Positions 12,759-23,330 of a stretch of 64,000 bases of DNA are shown here, piece by piece. The position numbers were made by a program, and so were the translations under genes. Location of the stretch: contig NC_061122.1 of NCBI RefSeq assembly GCF_002878395.1, positions 81,515,525 to 81,579,524 of the forward strand. The letters run 5' to 3'. Below the pieces are notes generated by a model, which was not told the origin of the DNA, made no database searches, and worked only from the letters and a program-made list of their open reading frames with translations. How positions within the stretch are numbered: position 1 is the stretch's first letter; each line of letters begins with the position of its first letter. The stretch comes from Capsicum annuum. Lineage: Eukaryota; Streptophyta; Magnoliopsida; Solanales; Solanaceae.

Positions 12759-13009
12759 GAACTTTTGACAGAGTATTCTTTGTTTGGACACTAAAGAAAT
12801 ATCCTTAAGCACTACCTACTTTTATTTATTTCATTTTCTTTTTCACTAATACCTTTATGAAGATTCGTTCACCAGCCAAAAAGATTTCATCAAAAATTTG
12901 TAAATTCAACTCATTACCGAGAAAGTAAACATATGTTGTACCTTCTATTTCAAAATTCATGTGAGCAGCCATGATATAACTCATCTTTGCCATTTTGAAA
13001 ATTTGTAAG

Positions 13010-13704
13010 TGATACAAGCATAAAGAGCACAAAGATTGCAAGGTCTTATCAAAGCTTCACACTTTGGATTTTCAAAGGTTCAAGCCTCAGATTTGAAAAT
13101 GCTTGAAGACGTTTTGGAACCATTATAATGCCTTGTTCGAGTTGAAGATTGGAGAAAGGGTTCTTACACTCCAAGGTCGCCTATACTTGGGATTATTAAG
13201 GGAAATATTGTCTTTTGATGGCTCTCTTTTACACTCCAAAGGAGCACCCTTCATTAAGGGTATTTTCGTTATTGTTATGTAATAGTATAAATAGACTTAT
13301 TAGCTTCTATTTTCCTTAGAATTTTGCTAACATTGATATTACTCTTATATTGTAGCTTTACTCTCTAGAGTTAGGTCTTAGAATCTGAAATTAAGGTCTA
13401 AGAACATTTGGAGTTAGGGTTTCACTTGTTTTGGTTTATTTGGCAAGAAAGGTGGTTTGAGGAAGAGTGTTTTCTTTGGGTCACCTAAGAGGAAGGTTTG
13501 AAATTTCATTTGTGAGGTGTGTTTGAAGATTTGATACATCTTCTAGTGCTAATTATATAGTGGAAGTATGGGTCTTTCTATCTATCCTTTAATTTCAAGC
13601 ATTCTTCTTCATCTCTATTCTATGTGTTATTTTCTCTTTATTTGGTTGCTGGAATTTGCATATCTAGTTTCAATTTCATGTGTTTGGTAGTCTTTAGGCT
13701 ATCA
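13010..13704 (+). mobile_element. Solo LTR of the RE10-like family, inserted in RE1
   Basis: It begins TGATACAAGC and ends GGCTATCA, and is flanked by a perfect duplicated target GTAAG at 13005-13009 and 13705-13709. It shares long blocks with the RE10 5' LTR at 54716-55517, for example TTTGGCAAGAAAGGTG and CTTTGGGTCACCTAAGAG. No internal sequence remains, so it is the product of recombination between two LTRs. TATAAATAG at 13286-13294 is the probable TATA box. Confidence 0.88.
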
Positions 13705-14078
13705 GTAAGAGTGTCGGGAACCTTGACAATGCTTCCACATCTTCATTTTTCTCTTATTTTTTATTGTCCAACTGCTCTACTGTGGCTTCAATGCAAACAA
13801 TTTTGGTGGTTTTCTGCCATGCCTCAACTATGATACTACCAGTCCTGTCATTGCACCTTTTAGTGAGACATACATACTCACTAGAGTTATTTATTAGTTT
13901 AGGAATCTCCGCACCTGGGATTTCAATTAGTGTTGATGCACACTCGTCCCAATCCTCTGATTTCATAACTAGTATTGGTAGCTTTGCTTCAGCATTTACA
14001 ACATTCAAAAATAGAAATCCATCGACAAAACTGAATAGCAGAACTCAACTAAATAAATACACATTCAATTTCCCCCTA

Positions 14079-14817
14079 TTAAGAAAATCCTAAAAAAACC
14101 TGCCTAGTGACCCAATTACCAATGTATAAACCCAAAACATATGGGAGTGAATAAATAGTTGTATTAGGAACCCAAAATACTGCCAAAATATCCCCCTCCG
14201 CCTTTATATCAAATAGCATGGCACCAATATCCATGTCAAGAAGTACCTTAATTGCAATTGATGAAGGTACAGAATCAAGGTGTTTTATGACATTATAATA
14301 ACTAGACAGATCATTGAGACCCATCAGTTTTGGTATTGTAACCTCAATAGCAAGAAAAAAAAGTCGTGAATCTAGATGTGAGTTTTAGGATCTCCGTCTT
14401 CATGGTGTTATTATTTTGGATGGAGTGAAGTTTAACTAGAACATCAGATTTGACCCATCGAGGACATTTGTCAAACACCTGGTCCTTATTATATTCTAAA
14501 TCAATCTTATTGCTATTTTCAACCTTCAGCAGTTCAGCCATAGCATAGTCATCTGAAACCATCTTAGCTTGTGTTTCCTCTATATTCACTTCCCTCGAAC
14601 ATATATCAAGACAAAAGCAACATTGGCAGTCAACTCTGCGTATACACCTATAGACGGAAGAGTTCCATTAGCAGTCAATACTATATATGCAATCCTCACA
14701 CCACCTCTGAAATTGTTTTAAATCCACAACTATTTCTGAAATTCCATCCATAGGTGCCCTTCTATTGGCATTGTTTCATTCAACCAATTCTGCCAAAGTC
14801 GAGGATTCCACAAACAT
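14079..14817 (-). pseudogene. RE1 internal ORF, first part (unknown protein, broken)
   Basis: An ATG at 14817-14815 follows the primer site and opens a frame with early stops. Open stretches run 14589-14344 (81 aa) and 14324-14079 (81 aa). A further block, 14008-13754, continues the region and includes the segment CASTLIEIPGAEIPKLINN. Residues look like a soluble protein with many acidic and hydrophobic positions. I see no zinc knuckle, DTG/DSG protease or FxDD polymerase motif. It could be a captured host sequence or a very diverged element protein. The function is unknown. Confidence 0.5.
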
Positions 14818-14852
14818 ATTCTTTAAATTAACCACAGTAGAGATAGATTTGT

Positions 14853-14864
14853 GCTCTGATACCA
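14853..14864 (-). promoter_or_regulatory. RE1 primer binding site (initiator tRNA-Met)
   Basis: On the - strand the sequence is TGGTATCAGAGC, two bases inside the 5' LTR that starts at 14867. It is the standard complement of the initiator methionine tRNA 3' end used by most plant LTR elements. It is not a tRNA gene. Confidence 0.85.
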
Positions 14865-14866
14865 CT

Positions 14867-15357
14867 TGTTATGATCTTAATAGGGATCTAAAGTAAATCG
14901 CAATAGTTAAACACCCAGGAATATTTTGGGAATTTTTTTGTTTTCTCATAAATGGAATAATGGACAATGAAACTCAATTATAAGGAAATAAAAACTAGAA
15001 TTAATGGAAACTAACTAAATGATTCACCATAGCTATGATAACTTGCAGAATTAGATGAGGCAAGAATTTAGAAGGAGATCGAAGAGATGAGAAAGTTAGA
15101 TTTTAGATGATGAGAGAGGTGAATCGGGAGGGAAAAAAAGAACATGAGGGAGAAATTGATTTACCAGATTTCTGTTCAGCCCTTCTCTATTCTATGAAGT
15201 GTATATATAACCACCTTGCCATATGGCATCATCACGACCCTTGCAATTTTTTTAAACTTGAGTAATCTCGATCCTTTATTCTCAATCTCGCACATTTCTA
15301 TTCCAGACTTTGAATCCAACAACTAAAATTTGATCGACTATTATTGAGATCATAATA
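14867..15357 (-). repeat. RE1 5' LTR (right copy)
   Basis: This 491-bp copy is homologous to 2484-2967 with scattered substitutions. Its outer end has decayed from CATAACA to CATAATA. The divergence suggests an insertion that is not recent. Confidence 0.85.
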
Positions 15358-15493
15358 GACATTCACGTGACCACTAAGGTCATGACATAAACCTTTTAAG
15401 CATAGTTAAAATTTCAAAAAAATATGGGAGATTGATTTGCTGGTTACACATTGTATGGACTCTAGTTTATTCCTTAGCACCATAAGATGGGAT
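15358..15493. other. Short spacer between RE1 and RE3
   Basis: This is unassigned AT-rich sequence. It holds the RE1 right-hand flank (GACAT, 15358-15362) and the RE3 left target copy GGGAT (15489-15493). Confidence 0.5.
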
Positions 15494-16252
15494 TGATACA
15501 AGTACGACCATAAGGATGGACGTGTGAAAGTGTAATGAACCCAAGGCTTGGAGTGTGCAAGAAAAATGCAAAAAAAAAAGCCTAAAACACACACTAAAAC
15601 CAAACCTACACTACACTTTATGGGTGATGTTTTGAGGCTTTTATTAAAGGGCCTTTTAGTCATTTTGTATTCTAGTTGTAACCTAGTATAAATAGAACAT
15701 TGTAGGTCATTTTTGTATTAGACTTTGATGATATTGTAAGTTGTATAACACTTTGAAAGACAAGTCCTCTTTTCTCTTTAGGAGGCAACCCAAAACTAGG
15801 GTGATACTAGTGTGGAATCACTAGTGTTGCATTCATGGCTTGAGACGTTGGTGTTTAGAGGAGGCAAAGTCCCTCTTATGTCAACGTAGGAGTTAGGTTA
15901 ATCATTATGTGTAGCGTTAAGGGTTCAAGAGTATCACATGTTCTTGGGTTCTTAAGATTATACCAACCCAGGTCTAACTATCTATCCTTTTTGTTTATTA
16001 TAATCTCGTAATCATTTGTGTATCTTGTAATCTTCAACCCGTGAGTTGTTGTCTCTTGTTGTTATTGTTCTTATCATATTGTTGTCCACCTTGTTGTGTT
16101 GTTGCAATTTTGTTGTGGTTATACACGTTATTATCTCATCATTGTGTAGCATTTTTGGTTTTGGACTTGTTTCCAATTTGTCTCAGTTTTGTATTGGGTT
16201 TGTAGACTGTTTTTGTGGCTGTTTTGGTAAAATCCATGTTGGTATCATATCA
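15494..16252 (+). repeat. RE3 5' LTR
   Basis: This 759-bp LTR begins TGATACAAGTACGACC and ends GGTATCATATCA. TATAAATAG at 15687-15695 is a likely TATA box. Its 3' copy is 18787-19540. Confidence 0.88.
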
Positions 16253-16254
16253 TT

Positions 16255-16267
16255 TGGTATCAGAGAC
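16255..16267 (+). promoter_or_regulatory. RE3 primer binding site
   Basis: TGGTATCAGAGAC lies two bases after the 5' LTR and is complementary to the initiator methionine tRNA end. Confidence 0.8.
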
Positions 16268-17515
16268 ATCTTTGATTTTGTTCTAACAAGATCAATCTTG
16301 GGCTGAGACCTTGAAAACTACAAAAAAAACTGAAATCTAAAAATTCCAAAAACAGTCAAATCTGCCACCTTTGTGTTCTTGGCCGAAAATTGTGTTTTTG
16401 TTGTGTATTGTCCGAGATTTTTAATTGTCTTAAGTTTTTCTAGTGTTAGTATTGTTCTTCACTAACACTTTGAGTCTATATCTTGATTTGAGCCTTTGTT
16501 GTTGATGTTGTTATTGTGAACTTGGACTTGGCCGATTGTTGTTGGTATTGTTGTTGCGGGTTCAAGACTTGAACGTGTGATGTGTTGTTGATTCAAGTTT
16601 TGAACGTGTATTGTGGAGATTGTGTTGTGGAATTTTTAAGCTTGAAAAGTTGTTGTTGTTTGGGAGGTCCAACTTGAACCTTAGAACTTCAAGACTCAAA
16701 GTTTGTGTTCTTGGTATTCTTCACCATCTCCATATATTGTTGAAAAAAAAGTGGTTGTTTATCTTAGAAGAAGAAAAAAGAGTGTGTATTGTGTTGGTCT
16801 TGCAAGACATAGATCCAAGTTTCAAGGTGTAGTACTTGCGACTCAAAGACTTTTCCTACACACTAAAGACTTTACATCACTTCTCAACTACTTTCCCATG
16901 AAACAAGGGTCCATGTTTTAAGGAAAAGTACTATAAAAGTCAAGTCTTGAAAAATTGAATTTGAAAAGGCTCCAAGAATTGTTTGAATTTCCCTCCTTAA
17001 AACAAATTTCACCAACTCCTAAATTGTAAATTGGCCAAGACTTGAAATTGAAATATAAAATTAAGAAACCGTAACCAATACGTGGCTGCCACATTATCAT
17101 TTTTTACTGTTCATGCAACAATTTTGGCTCAAATTTTAGATTTCTTTGTTTCATTTTATTGTCTCTTAGTTCGTTTGTTGGTTCGAACATTAATTGACAA
17201 CCTAGTAATCTCCTACTAGCTTGTAAGTTAGTTTTGTGTCCGTTTGTTTGTGTTTACGTTTGTTGTGTACTTTTATCTTTTTGAATTCATTGTTAGTCCT
17301 TGACTCAAGTCCTACAAGATTTCGTTTGAGTTTCAAACAAAAATCTATTTTGGGACAAGAGTACACTCGACACTCAATCACTCACGAAGTACAAGCCGGC
17401 TTTCAACACTTGTGAAACCAAGTGTAAGGTAAAACCGAGAGTGAGAGTGTGGTGAGGCATTTTTGATCTAACAAGTTTGTTTTCTTTATTTGTTGTGTCT
17501 TTTTGTTTGGTACAA
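16268..17515 (+). other. RE3 untranslated leader
   Basis: This leader is T- and G-rich with no sustained ORF. It contains a block around GTGTTCTTGGCC (about 16372) that is shared with RE6 near 42920, which supports common descent of these elements. Confidence 0.6.
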
Positions 17516-18770
17516 TGGCTGCCCATAATTTCAATGCCACATGTGATCGTATCAATGACAATATTGAAGATATGAAATGATACATTGAAATTATACGCCA
17601 ACTGCTACCCAAGCTCTACCCACAAAATCCAAATTGTCCAAGCGCCTTGCGTTGAGAGCTTTCCGGAGGAAGTTGCTGCCCAACATGTGAGTAAAACTTG
17701 CCCACCACTTGAGGATATGTGTGATGTGATTAATGAATCTCAAGTGAGTGAAGGATTTAAAGATGTTGGCCAGGGGAAAAGGAGTAAACCTAGGAGCCTA
17801 TGTTGTTGTAAAGATGCTAATGTTTGTTTGGCTCATAGGGTTAATCATGTGCTTGACATATCTTTGAAACTTGATAATGATTCCTTAGAGAGTGAAAGAT
17901 CCAAATCTATTCGCGGGTTAGATCATTCACTCTTTAGGCACAATGTCTTGTTTGAAGATAGTTTATTTACTCCTAATGAACCTGGTGGTGCAAGTGATGT
18001 TGACGGCATGGCTTGTCTTGGAAGCTATAGCCTATATACTAACCCACTATGGTGTGACAATATTTCTCCTCAAGATGAAAATCTCTTCTTGGAAGATGAG
18101 AGTACTCTTAAGGGTAGGGAATGTGTAGTTTCATAAATGAGTACTCTTGGTAGTACTCTTGGTGTGCATGATGATCAATTTACTCTTAAATGTAGTTCAC
18201 TACTTGAGCTTGTGAATAGTGTGCTTTAAAATTCTCAAGTTAGTGATGATGTCTATAGAATTGATCTTGATAATGCATTTGACTCTTTGAACATCTTGTA
18301 CGGTAAAAGCATTGCAATTAGTTTTGTTCATAGAGACCATGTGTATGAAAATATTTTTGTGTGTGAATATGGGAGTGACATTCTAGGGAAAGGAAGGGCT
18401 AGCCTCGGTTTAAGCCCTTGGATAATTTTTCCATTTGATCCCGACACCCTCATGGAATGTGGAAATCTCTACACTCCCCACTCAATGCTTGGCCAAGACG
18501 ACAAACAATGTTTGGTTGTGGGTGCTAATGAAGGAAGACAAGGTTCTTCCTTATCTCTTTTTGTTGGTGGTGACCACTTTCTTTGTGCCATTTGTACTAA
18601 GTTTTTTAAGTCCAACACAAAGGATCCATGGATGTACTTCAAGTTTGTTCCACCTTGGCATGGCATATTGATGTGTTATTTTTGCTAACCCTAACCCCTC
18701 ATGTCATGAGGATGTGTGCTTGTTTGTCTTCTTTTGATTTTGTAAGGTACAGATTCGAGGTGAAATCCAT
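17516..18770 (+). pseudogene. RE3 copy of the FPFDPG ORF (unknown function, broken)
   Basis: A short start MAAHNFNATCDRIND opens at 17515 and stops at once. The frame that matters is open from 17585 to 18136 and again from 18287 to 18688. Landmarks in order are CPPLEDMCDVINESQVS, a LFRHNVLFED segment, FTPNEPGG, SYSLYTNPLWCDN, ENLFLEDESTLKGREC, then IIFPFDPD and KDPWMYFKF. The same order is found in RE8 (53486-54654, - strand) and RE10 (57086-58936). It contains no enzyme motif I recognise. It ends by approaching the polypurine tract, where a frameshift interrupts it. It occupies the place pol would take in an autonomous element. Its role is unknown, and a packaging, envelope-like or captured host protein are all possible. 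Confidence 0.65.
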
Positions 18771-18773
18771 TTC

Positions 18774-18786
18774 AAGAAGGAGAGGA
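18774..18786 (+). promoter_or_regulatory. RE3 polypurine tract
   Basis: AAGAAGGAGAGGA lies directly before the 3' LTR. The same tract in closely similar form precedes the 3' LTR of RE8 and RE10. Confidence 0.8.
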
Positions 18787-19540
18787 TGATACAAGTACGA
18801 CCACGAGGATGGACGTGTGAAAGTGTAATAAACCCGAGGCTTGGAGTGTGCAAGAAAAATGCAAAAAAAGGCCTAAAACACACACTAAAACCAAACCTAC
18901 ACTACACTCCATGGGCGATATTTTGAGGCTTTTATTAAAGGGCCTTTTGGTCATTTTGTATTCTAGTTGTAACCTAGTATAAATTGAACATTGTAGGTCA
19001 TTTTTGTATTAGACTTTGATGATATTATAAGTTGTATAACACTTTGAAAGACAAGTCCTCTCTTCTCTTTAGGAGGTAACTCGAAACTAGGGTGATACTA
19101 GTGTGGAATCACTAGTATTGCATTCATGGATTGAGACGTTGGTGTTTAAAGGAGGTAAAGTCCCTCTTATGTCAACGTAGGAGTTAGGTTAACCGTTGTG
19201 TGTAGCATTAAGGGTTCAAGAGTATCACATGTTCTTGGGTTCTTAAGATTATACCAACCAAGGTTTAACTATCTATTCCTTTTGTTTATTGTAATCTTGT
19301 AATTATTTGTGTATCTTGTAATCTTCAACCCATGAGTTGTTGTCTCTTGTTGTTATTGTTCTTATCATATTGTTGTCCACCTTGTTGTGTTGCAGTTTTG
19401 GTGTGGTTATACACGTTATTATCTCATCATTGTGTAGCATTCTTGGTTTTGGACTTGTTTCCAACTTGTCTCGGTTTTGTAATATGTTTGTAGACTATTT
19501 TTATGGCTGTTTTGGTACAATCCATGTTGGTATCGTATCA
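18787..19540 (+). repeat. RE3 3' LTR
   Basis: This 754-bp copy is homologous end to end with 15494-16252. It ends GGTATCGTATCA and is followed by the duplicated GGGAT. Confidence 0.88.
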
Positions 19541-19545
19541 GGGAT

Positions 19546-20041
19546 GGTTTAGAAATTTGAGGTTATACAACTTGTTTCAAAAGATGGACAAAATTGAAAC
19601 TAGTTCTTAATGAAATCTTGCTCTTAAAAAATGGATAAGCCAAAGTAAAGCGTCATGCATGAGGTTGAAAGATGGATTTGTTTAATAATTGGGGTACGAA
19701 TGTTGAATTTTTGATAATTTGAGACTTTTTTTTTGTTGTAAAACCTCTTAGTAGAAAGGAATTTCTATATCTCACTGTTAATAAGTCGTTCATTTCTTTT
19801 TATACTTTTCATCCTAGTGTACTTCAATGATCAATCTCCAAAGGGTGCTTTTCTAGAGAATTGCTTGTTTTAGCTTGTACGCTGACATGAGCTCTGGTTT
19901 TGATATGCGACCAAGTAAAAGTAATCATAAAATTTATCATTATTCGTCACTCTCAGGCTCATTGATTTATATCGTGGAAATGTTACTAAACTTTTTAGAA
20001 ACAGAACTTGCAAATTATTTAATGAAAGCTTTATAATTTAA
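19546..20041. other. Unassigned low-complexity intergenic stretch
   Basis: About 500 bp is AT-rich, with no LTR ends, no inverted repeats and no convincing ORF. It may be low-copy intergenic DNA. Confidence 0.4.
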
Positions 20042-21031
20042 AGGAAAAAGAGTCTGGTCTGAAATAGGCTCAAACTTTGGAAAAATTTGTTGTAACACAT
20101 CTGAAATTTGTGGGGTTCTATGACCCCCATGAACTATTTATTAGTGTATTTTAGTGACATTTATTTACTTAGCTGAACCTACACGTGAATACACGTGCAC
20201 TGAGTGCATATGAGTCAAAATAAATCTCTATAAACCATCTCTATTTGTCATGTAGCAATGCAATTGTCCTTTATTTTATGTTTTTTTTTATTAAATATCC
20301 CAAATATATTAAATTTCTTTCTTTAAAACTTCTCTGAACGAAGCACTGCGGTGATTTCATTGTACCAATCGCCGACAATCCATTAGCGAAATCTTCCAAT
20401 GGTGCGCAAAACTTGCCTGAACACTGCCTTCAATTTCGTCAAGCTACAAGCGAGATTCAAAATGATTATGCTATCGAATTTTGTTCTCCATCATATAATC
20501 TATGTGATCCAAAAAAATTGATTCAAAAGGGCGGTGAAATTGCCGATCAATCCTTAATTATCGCCGATAATGAAGCCCCGACAAGGTCAACGGAAGAAGA
20601 CCAATGCCAAAAGGGGCGCCATCTCTCTGCGAGTCTATCCCACCAAAAAGTCCAGTCACCAGAATGGTCCCATCAGATGCGCACAAAGCACACCAAGACT
20701 CATCTTCTAATTCATCTCACAATTTAATGAATTCGACGGGAATCGACCAATCTATTCATTCTTCTCAAGTCTTTTTCTCTTTTTAATTTATGAAATGTGA
20801 AAAAGTAATAGTTACAATAAATAAATTTAAATAATAAACTGTTTTAATTATTTAAAAAGGCGTGTGTGAAACACTCTCATTGCATAAATTGAGTAGTAGT
20901 CCAGCTGAGCAAATAAATGTCACTAAAATACATTAATAAATAGTCCAAGGGGATCATAGGAATACCACAAAGCTCAAATGTGTTACAATAATTTTTGCCA
21001 ATGTTTGAATATATTTTGGACCCTTTTACCT
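20042..21031. mobile_element. Mutator-like transposon with a non-transposase interior (Pack-MULE-like)
   Basis: The ends are long inverted repeats. The left end, about 20042-20200, and the reverse of the right end, about 20875-21031, share AGG(T)AAAAG..GTC starts, then TGTAACACAT, then the blocks ACTATTTATTA and TGTATTTTAGTGACATTTATTT. The arms are roughly 150 bp. The interior at about 20330-20780 is less AT-rich and looks like inserted coding DNA. No transposase is present. The 9-bp flanks (ATAATTTAA and AATTAAAAA) are AT-rich but do not match exactly, so the target duplication is unproven. The arms could also be those of a large MITE. Confidence 0.65.
20400..20786 (+). pseudogene. Possible captured gene fragment inside the Mutator-like element
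   Basis: Two overlapping open frames, 20413-20727 (104 aa) and 20604-20786 (60 aa), cover a stretch richer in G and C than the transposon arms. The second contains PKSPVTRMVPSDAHKAHQD. I do not recognise a family. The frame shifts between the two suggest a decayed or spliced-together host fragment. It may not be expressed. Confidence 0.35.
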
Positions 21032-21136
21032 AATTAAAAAAAGTTTCTCGAACTTCAAGACACATGCCCTAAAATTCAAATTTTCAGAACACTATCTCCT
21101 GAAGTTTTGTTAATCCTAATTACATTATATACCAAG

Positions 21137-21411
21137 TGTTATAAAATGATAAAGTAAAGACATGAATAATAAGATAGAAGTTAAGAGAAGAGAGGAGATA
21201 TCTTATTTCAGTTAATGGATGATAGATCATCCTGAGGGATGATTTAAAATAAAGAAAACCCCTCTATTTATATGAGAAATTTATTTCAAAAAGATAGACA
21301 TTCCATCTCTTGATAGATACTCACTAAATCTTGATAGATACTCAATATATCTTGATAGATATTCACTATATTTTGATAATCATTCACTATAATGTAAATA
21401 TTTTAATAGCA
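21137..21411 (-). repeat. Copia 3' LTR
   Basis: This 275-bp LTR includes a three-fold short repeat around CTTGATAGATA(C/T)TCA (about 21317-21385). It ends in ATAGCA. No second LTR is present in the window. Confidence 0.6.
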
Positions 21412-21600
21412 CTCCCTCTTGAATGTTTAACTGATAGATAATGTGCCTCGGTTAAATCTTACTAGAAAAAAATCTAGTGAAGGAAAAAAAGTACATATCT
21501 CTAGTAATATGAATTGAGTTGACTCATTAAAACCTTACAAGAAAAAATCAGTGGGACAAAGCCTTAAAAGGAAAAAAAAAAGAGTACAACACGTATAACC

Positions 21601-21735
21601 TCAAATCTTGAATCTTCGCATTCCAATATTATCCATAATCTTCTCAAAAGTTATAGTTGGTAGAGACTTGGTGAATAATCCTTTATATTATCACTCGAAT
21701 AAATCTAGTATACGTTGATATCACCATTTTTGGAG
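21601..21735 (-). pseudogene. Copia RNase H C-terminus, fragment
   Basis: On the - strand the frame reads FTKSLPTITFEKIMDN, then IGMRRFKI and a stop (TGA at 21603-21601). Upstream is SSKNGDINV. These are the classic last residues of plant Copia polyproteins (KNGD...SSDNLAD.FTKSLPT). A one-base deletion and a stop interrupt the join between the two pieces. It is non-functional. Confidence 0.8.
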
Positions 21736-21975
21736 CTAATATAGGTAGAAAACTTTGATGATTTATGCGTTGTTCTATCTCTTTTTATGAATCCTCCCAT
21801 TAGTTGCTCTTGCATGCAACATCTTTATATAAGTGGGTATTTTAAATTACATTTTTCTTAAATGAGATGTATTATTGACCTTGGCCACATACATTCTCAA
21901 CTTGCTTTGTGAATAGCCATTATTGCCATGTAAAATAATATGGTATGATAGCAATCTTTCGGGACAATAGATAAC

Positions 21976-23330
21976 TGTCGTGATCCAATTTCTCAGGTCA
22001 TGATGATACCCACTAGAGTTCGAAATCACTAGTAACGAACTATCCAAAGAAGTAAAAAGGGAAATGCAAAATAAATGTGGTACAAGGGATAATATGCATA
22101 TATAACAGTCCCAAAACCTGGTGAAGTTAGTACAATAGGTTCTACTATAAAAAGCATACAAGGTTCAATACTGAATAAATATACAAATACAATCCATCTA
22201 TGAATACAATATAAAGATCAGTCTAAACCATAAGAGAGAGAATAAAAGTACTCCAAATACTAGGAGCTCACCCTAAATCTCTGATACATAGCTACTCCAT
22301 ATGATGCACACAACAATGGCGAGAATTTGTACTATAATCTGCAGGCCACAGAAGTGTAGTATGAGTCCCAAACACATGGTACTCTGTGGTCAACTGTCGA
22401 CTGAGAACCAAAGATGATGCAAATATAAATAAGATGCAAAGTAGGAATATAAACTACAAGCAACTATCTAGCAAACTAACATAATTAAGCTAGAGAGGCA
22501 ATAAGGATAAACTATCCTATTCTAGTCGTATTTAGAAGCTGAAACACTATACCGTATATCACTAGACAATATATAAATAAAGAGTGGAAGAAGAATATAT
22601 AGTAGTATACAAAGCCAGGGAATACATATAACAATATGAATAAACAAGGGAAAAAAGGGATATAAAATATATATATATGTGTGTATGTATATATGTATAT
22701 GACTACTCAAGGTAATGACTAACAGAACCAACCTAGCATCTCACGACATCCTAATCAAGTAGGAAACTACTGCTGGCATAATCAGGGTCCCTAATTATAA
22801 TGTCTAACCATGACATAATTATCCATAATATAATTACCGTAAAAGATAAAGAATAAGAATTATACTTCTAACCTCAGTATCAGTTCATATTCAGCCTTCC
22901 ACAAAATAACCATAATGAAAACAATGCAGTAACTGGCTAGTTCTAATAAATAATACCTAACCGAGCCCCATAAATAGGATGGTTCAATCAACACTCAACA
23001 AACAACAATCATAACCTATACCTATGCAACGCTTCATAAGGCTAATAGATATAGGAACCAAATAATATATTGGTGATAGGCAATACACATGTAAGAATGA
23101 ATGCAAGTAAATTCATCATACCATAACCAATTCACGTGCCATAATGTACCTAGTGTATACACCTCCTCCAGCTTGATGGCTCGTAATGGAAGGACCTACG
23201 ATGACCTCTCTTCTCTGGCGTGATGGCTCACAGATAAAGAAGAACCTAGGGGGTTCGAGAGTACCCATGTACACTGACCTGGTCATGATCTAGGATTTTC
23301 AATCATTATCATCATCAGCTTACTCCATCC
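21976..23330 (-). repeat. Fragment of an RE2-like LTR
   Basis: It begins TGTCGTGATCC, the counterpart of TGTCACGACCC at 4266. It stays alignable to about 4266-5500 through shared blocks such as GCAGAAGTGTAGTATGAGT-like sequence (near 4660 and 22345). The right limit is vague, near 23330. A TA/TG microsatellite sits inside it. Confidence 0.6.
22661..22700. repeat. TA/TG-rich microsatellite
   Basis: An irregular run of TATA and TGTG steps inside the LTR fragment. It generates spurious short ORFs on the - strand. Confidence 0.7.

Larger units (their letters stand above)
2484..15357 (-). mobile_element. RE1: non-autonomous LTR retrotransposon, split by two later insertions
   Basis: The two LTRs, at 2484-2967 and 14867-15357, are clearly homologous. 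The left one has matching termini, TGTTATGATCTCAATA and its inverse. A primer site lies just inside the right LTR on the - strand and a polypurine tract lies just inside the left LTR, so transcription runs right to left. The flanks GCCAT (2479-2483) and GACAT (15358-15362) match at 4 of 5 bases, consistent with an aged target duplication. Removing RE2 and the solo LTR leaves an element of about 3.7 kb. No gag, protease, RT or integrase motif is seen. The interior instead carries a broken ORF of unknown origin, so RE1 must have depended on another element's enzymes. Confidence 0.85.
15494..19540 (+). mobile_element. RE3: complete non-autonomous LTR retrotransposon (FPFDPG-ORF family)
   Basis: Paired LTRs lie at 15494-16252 and 18787-19540, with a perfect duplicated target GGGAT at 15489-15493 and 19541-19545. 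A tRNA-Met type primer site is at 16255 and a polypurine tract ends at 18786. The interior is only 2.5 kb. It holds a leader, a very short start like an abandoned gag start at 17516, and then directly the family's uncharacterised ORF. There is no gag core, protease, RT, RNase H or integrase. The two LTRs differ at a few percent of positions by eye, so the insertion is moderately old. Movement would need proteins from a related complete element. Confidence 0.9.
21137..21975 (-). mobile_element. 3' end of a Ty1/Copia retrotransposon
   Basis: A short LTR-like block (21137-21411) begins TGTTATAAAATG. Read on the - strand, it is preceded by a purine-rich tract (CATTCAAGAGGGAG) and by the C-terminal end of a Copia RNase H. 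The rest of the element is missing: at 21976 it gives way to an RE2-like LTR. Only the final 0.84 kb survives. Confidence 0.7.

Noticed and set aside
14853..14864. Sequences complementary to tRNA ends (also at 16255, 33770, 48077, 61352)
   Set aside because: These are 12-14-nt primer sites beside LTRs, with no cloverleaf. They are not tRNA genes.
22522..22731. Hydrophobic 69-aa open frame on the - strand
   Set aside because: It arises from the TA/TG microsatellite and looks membrane-like only because of base composition.
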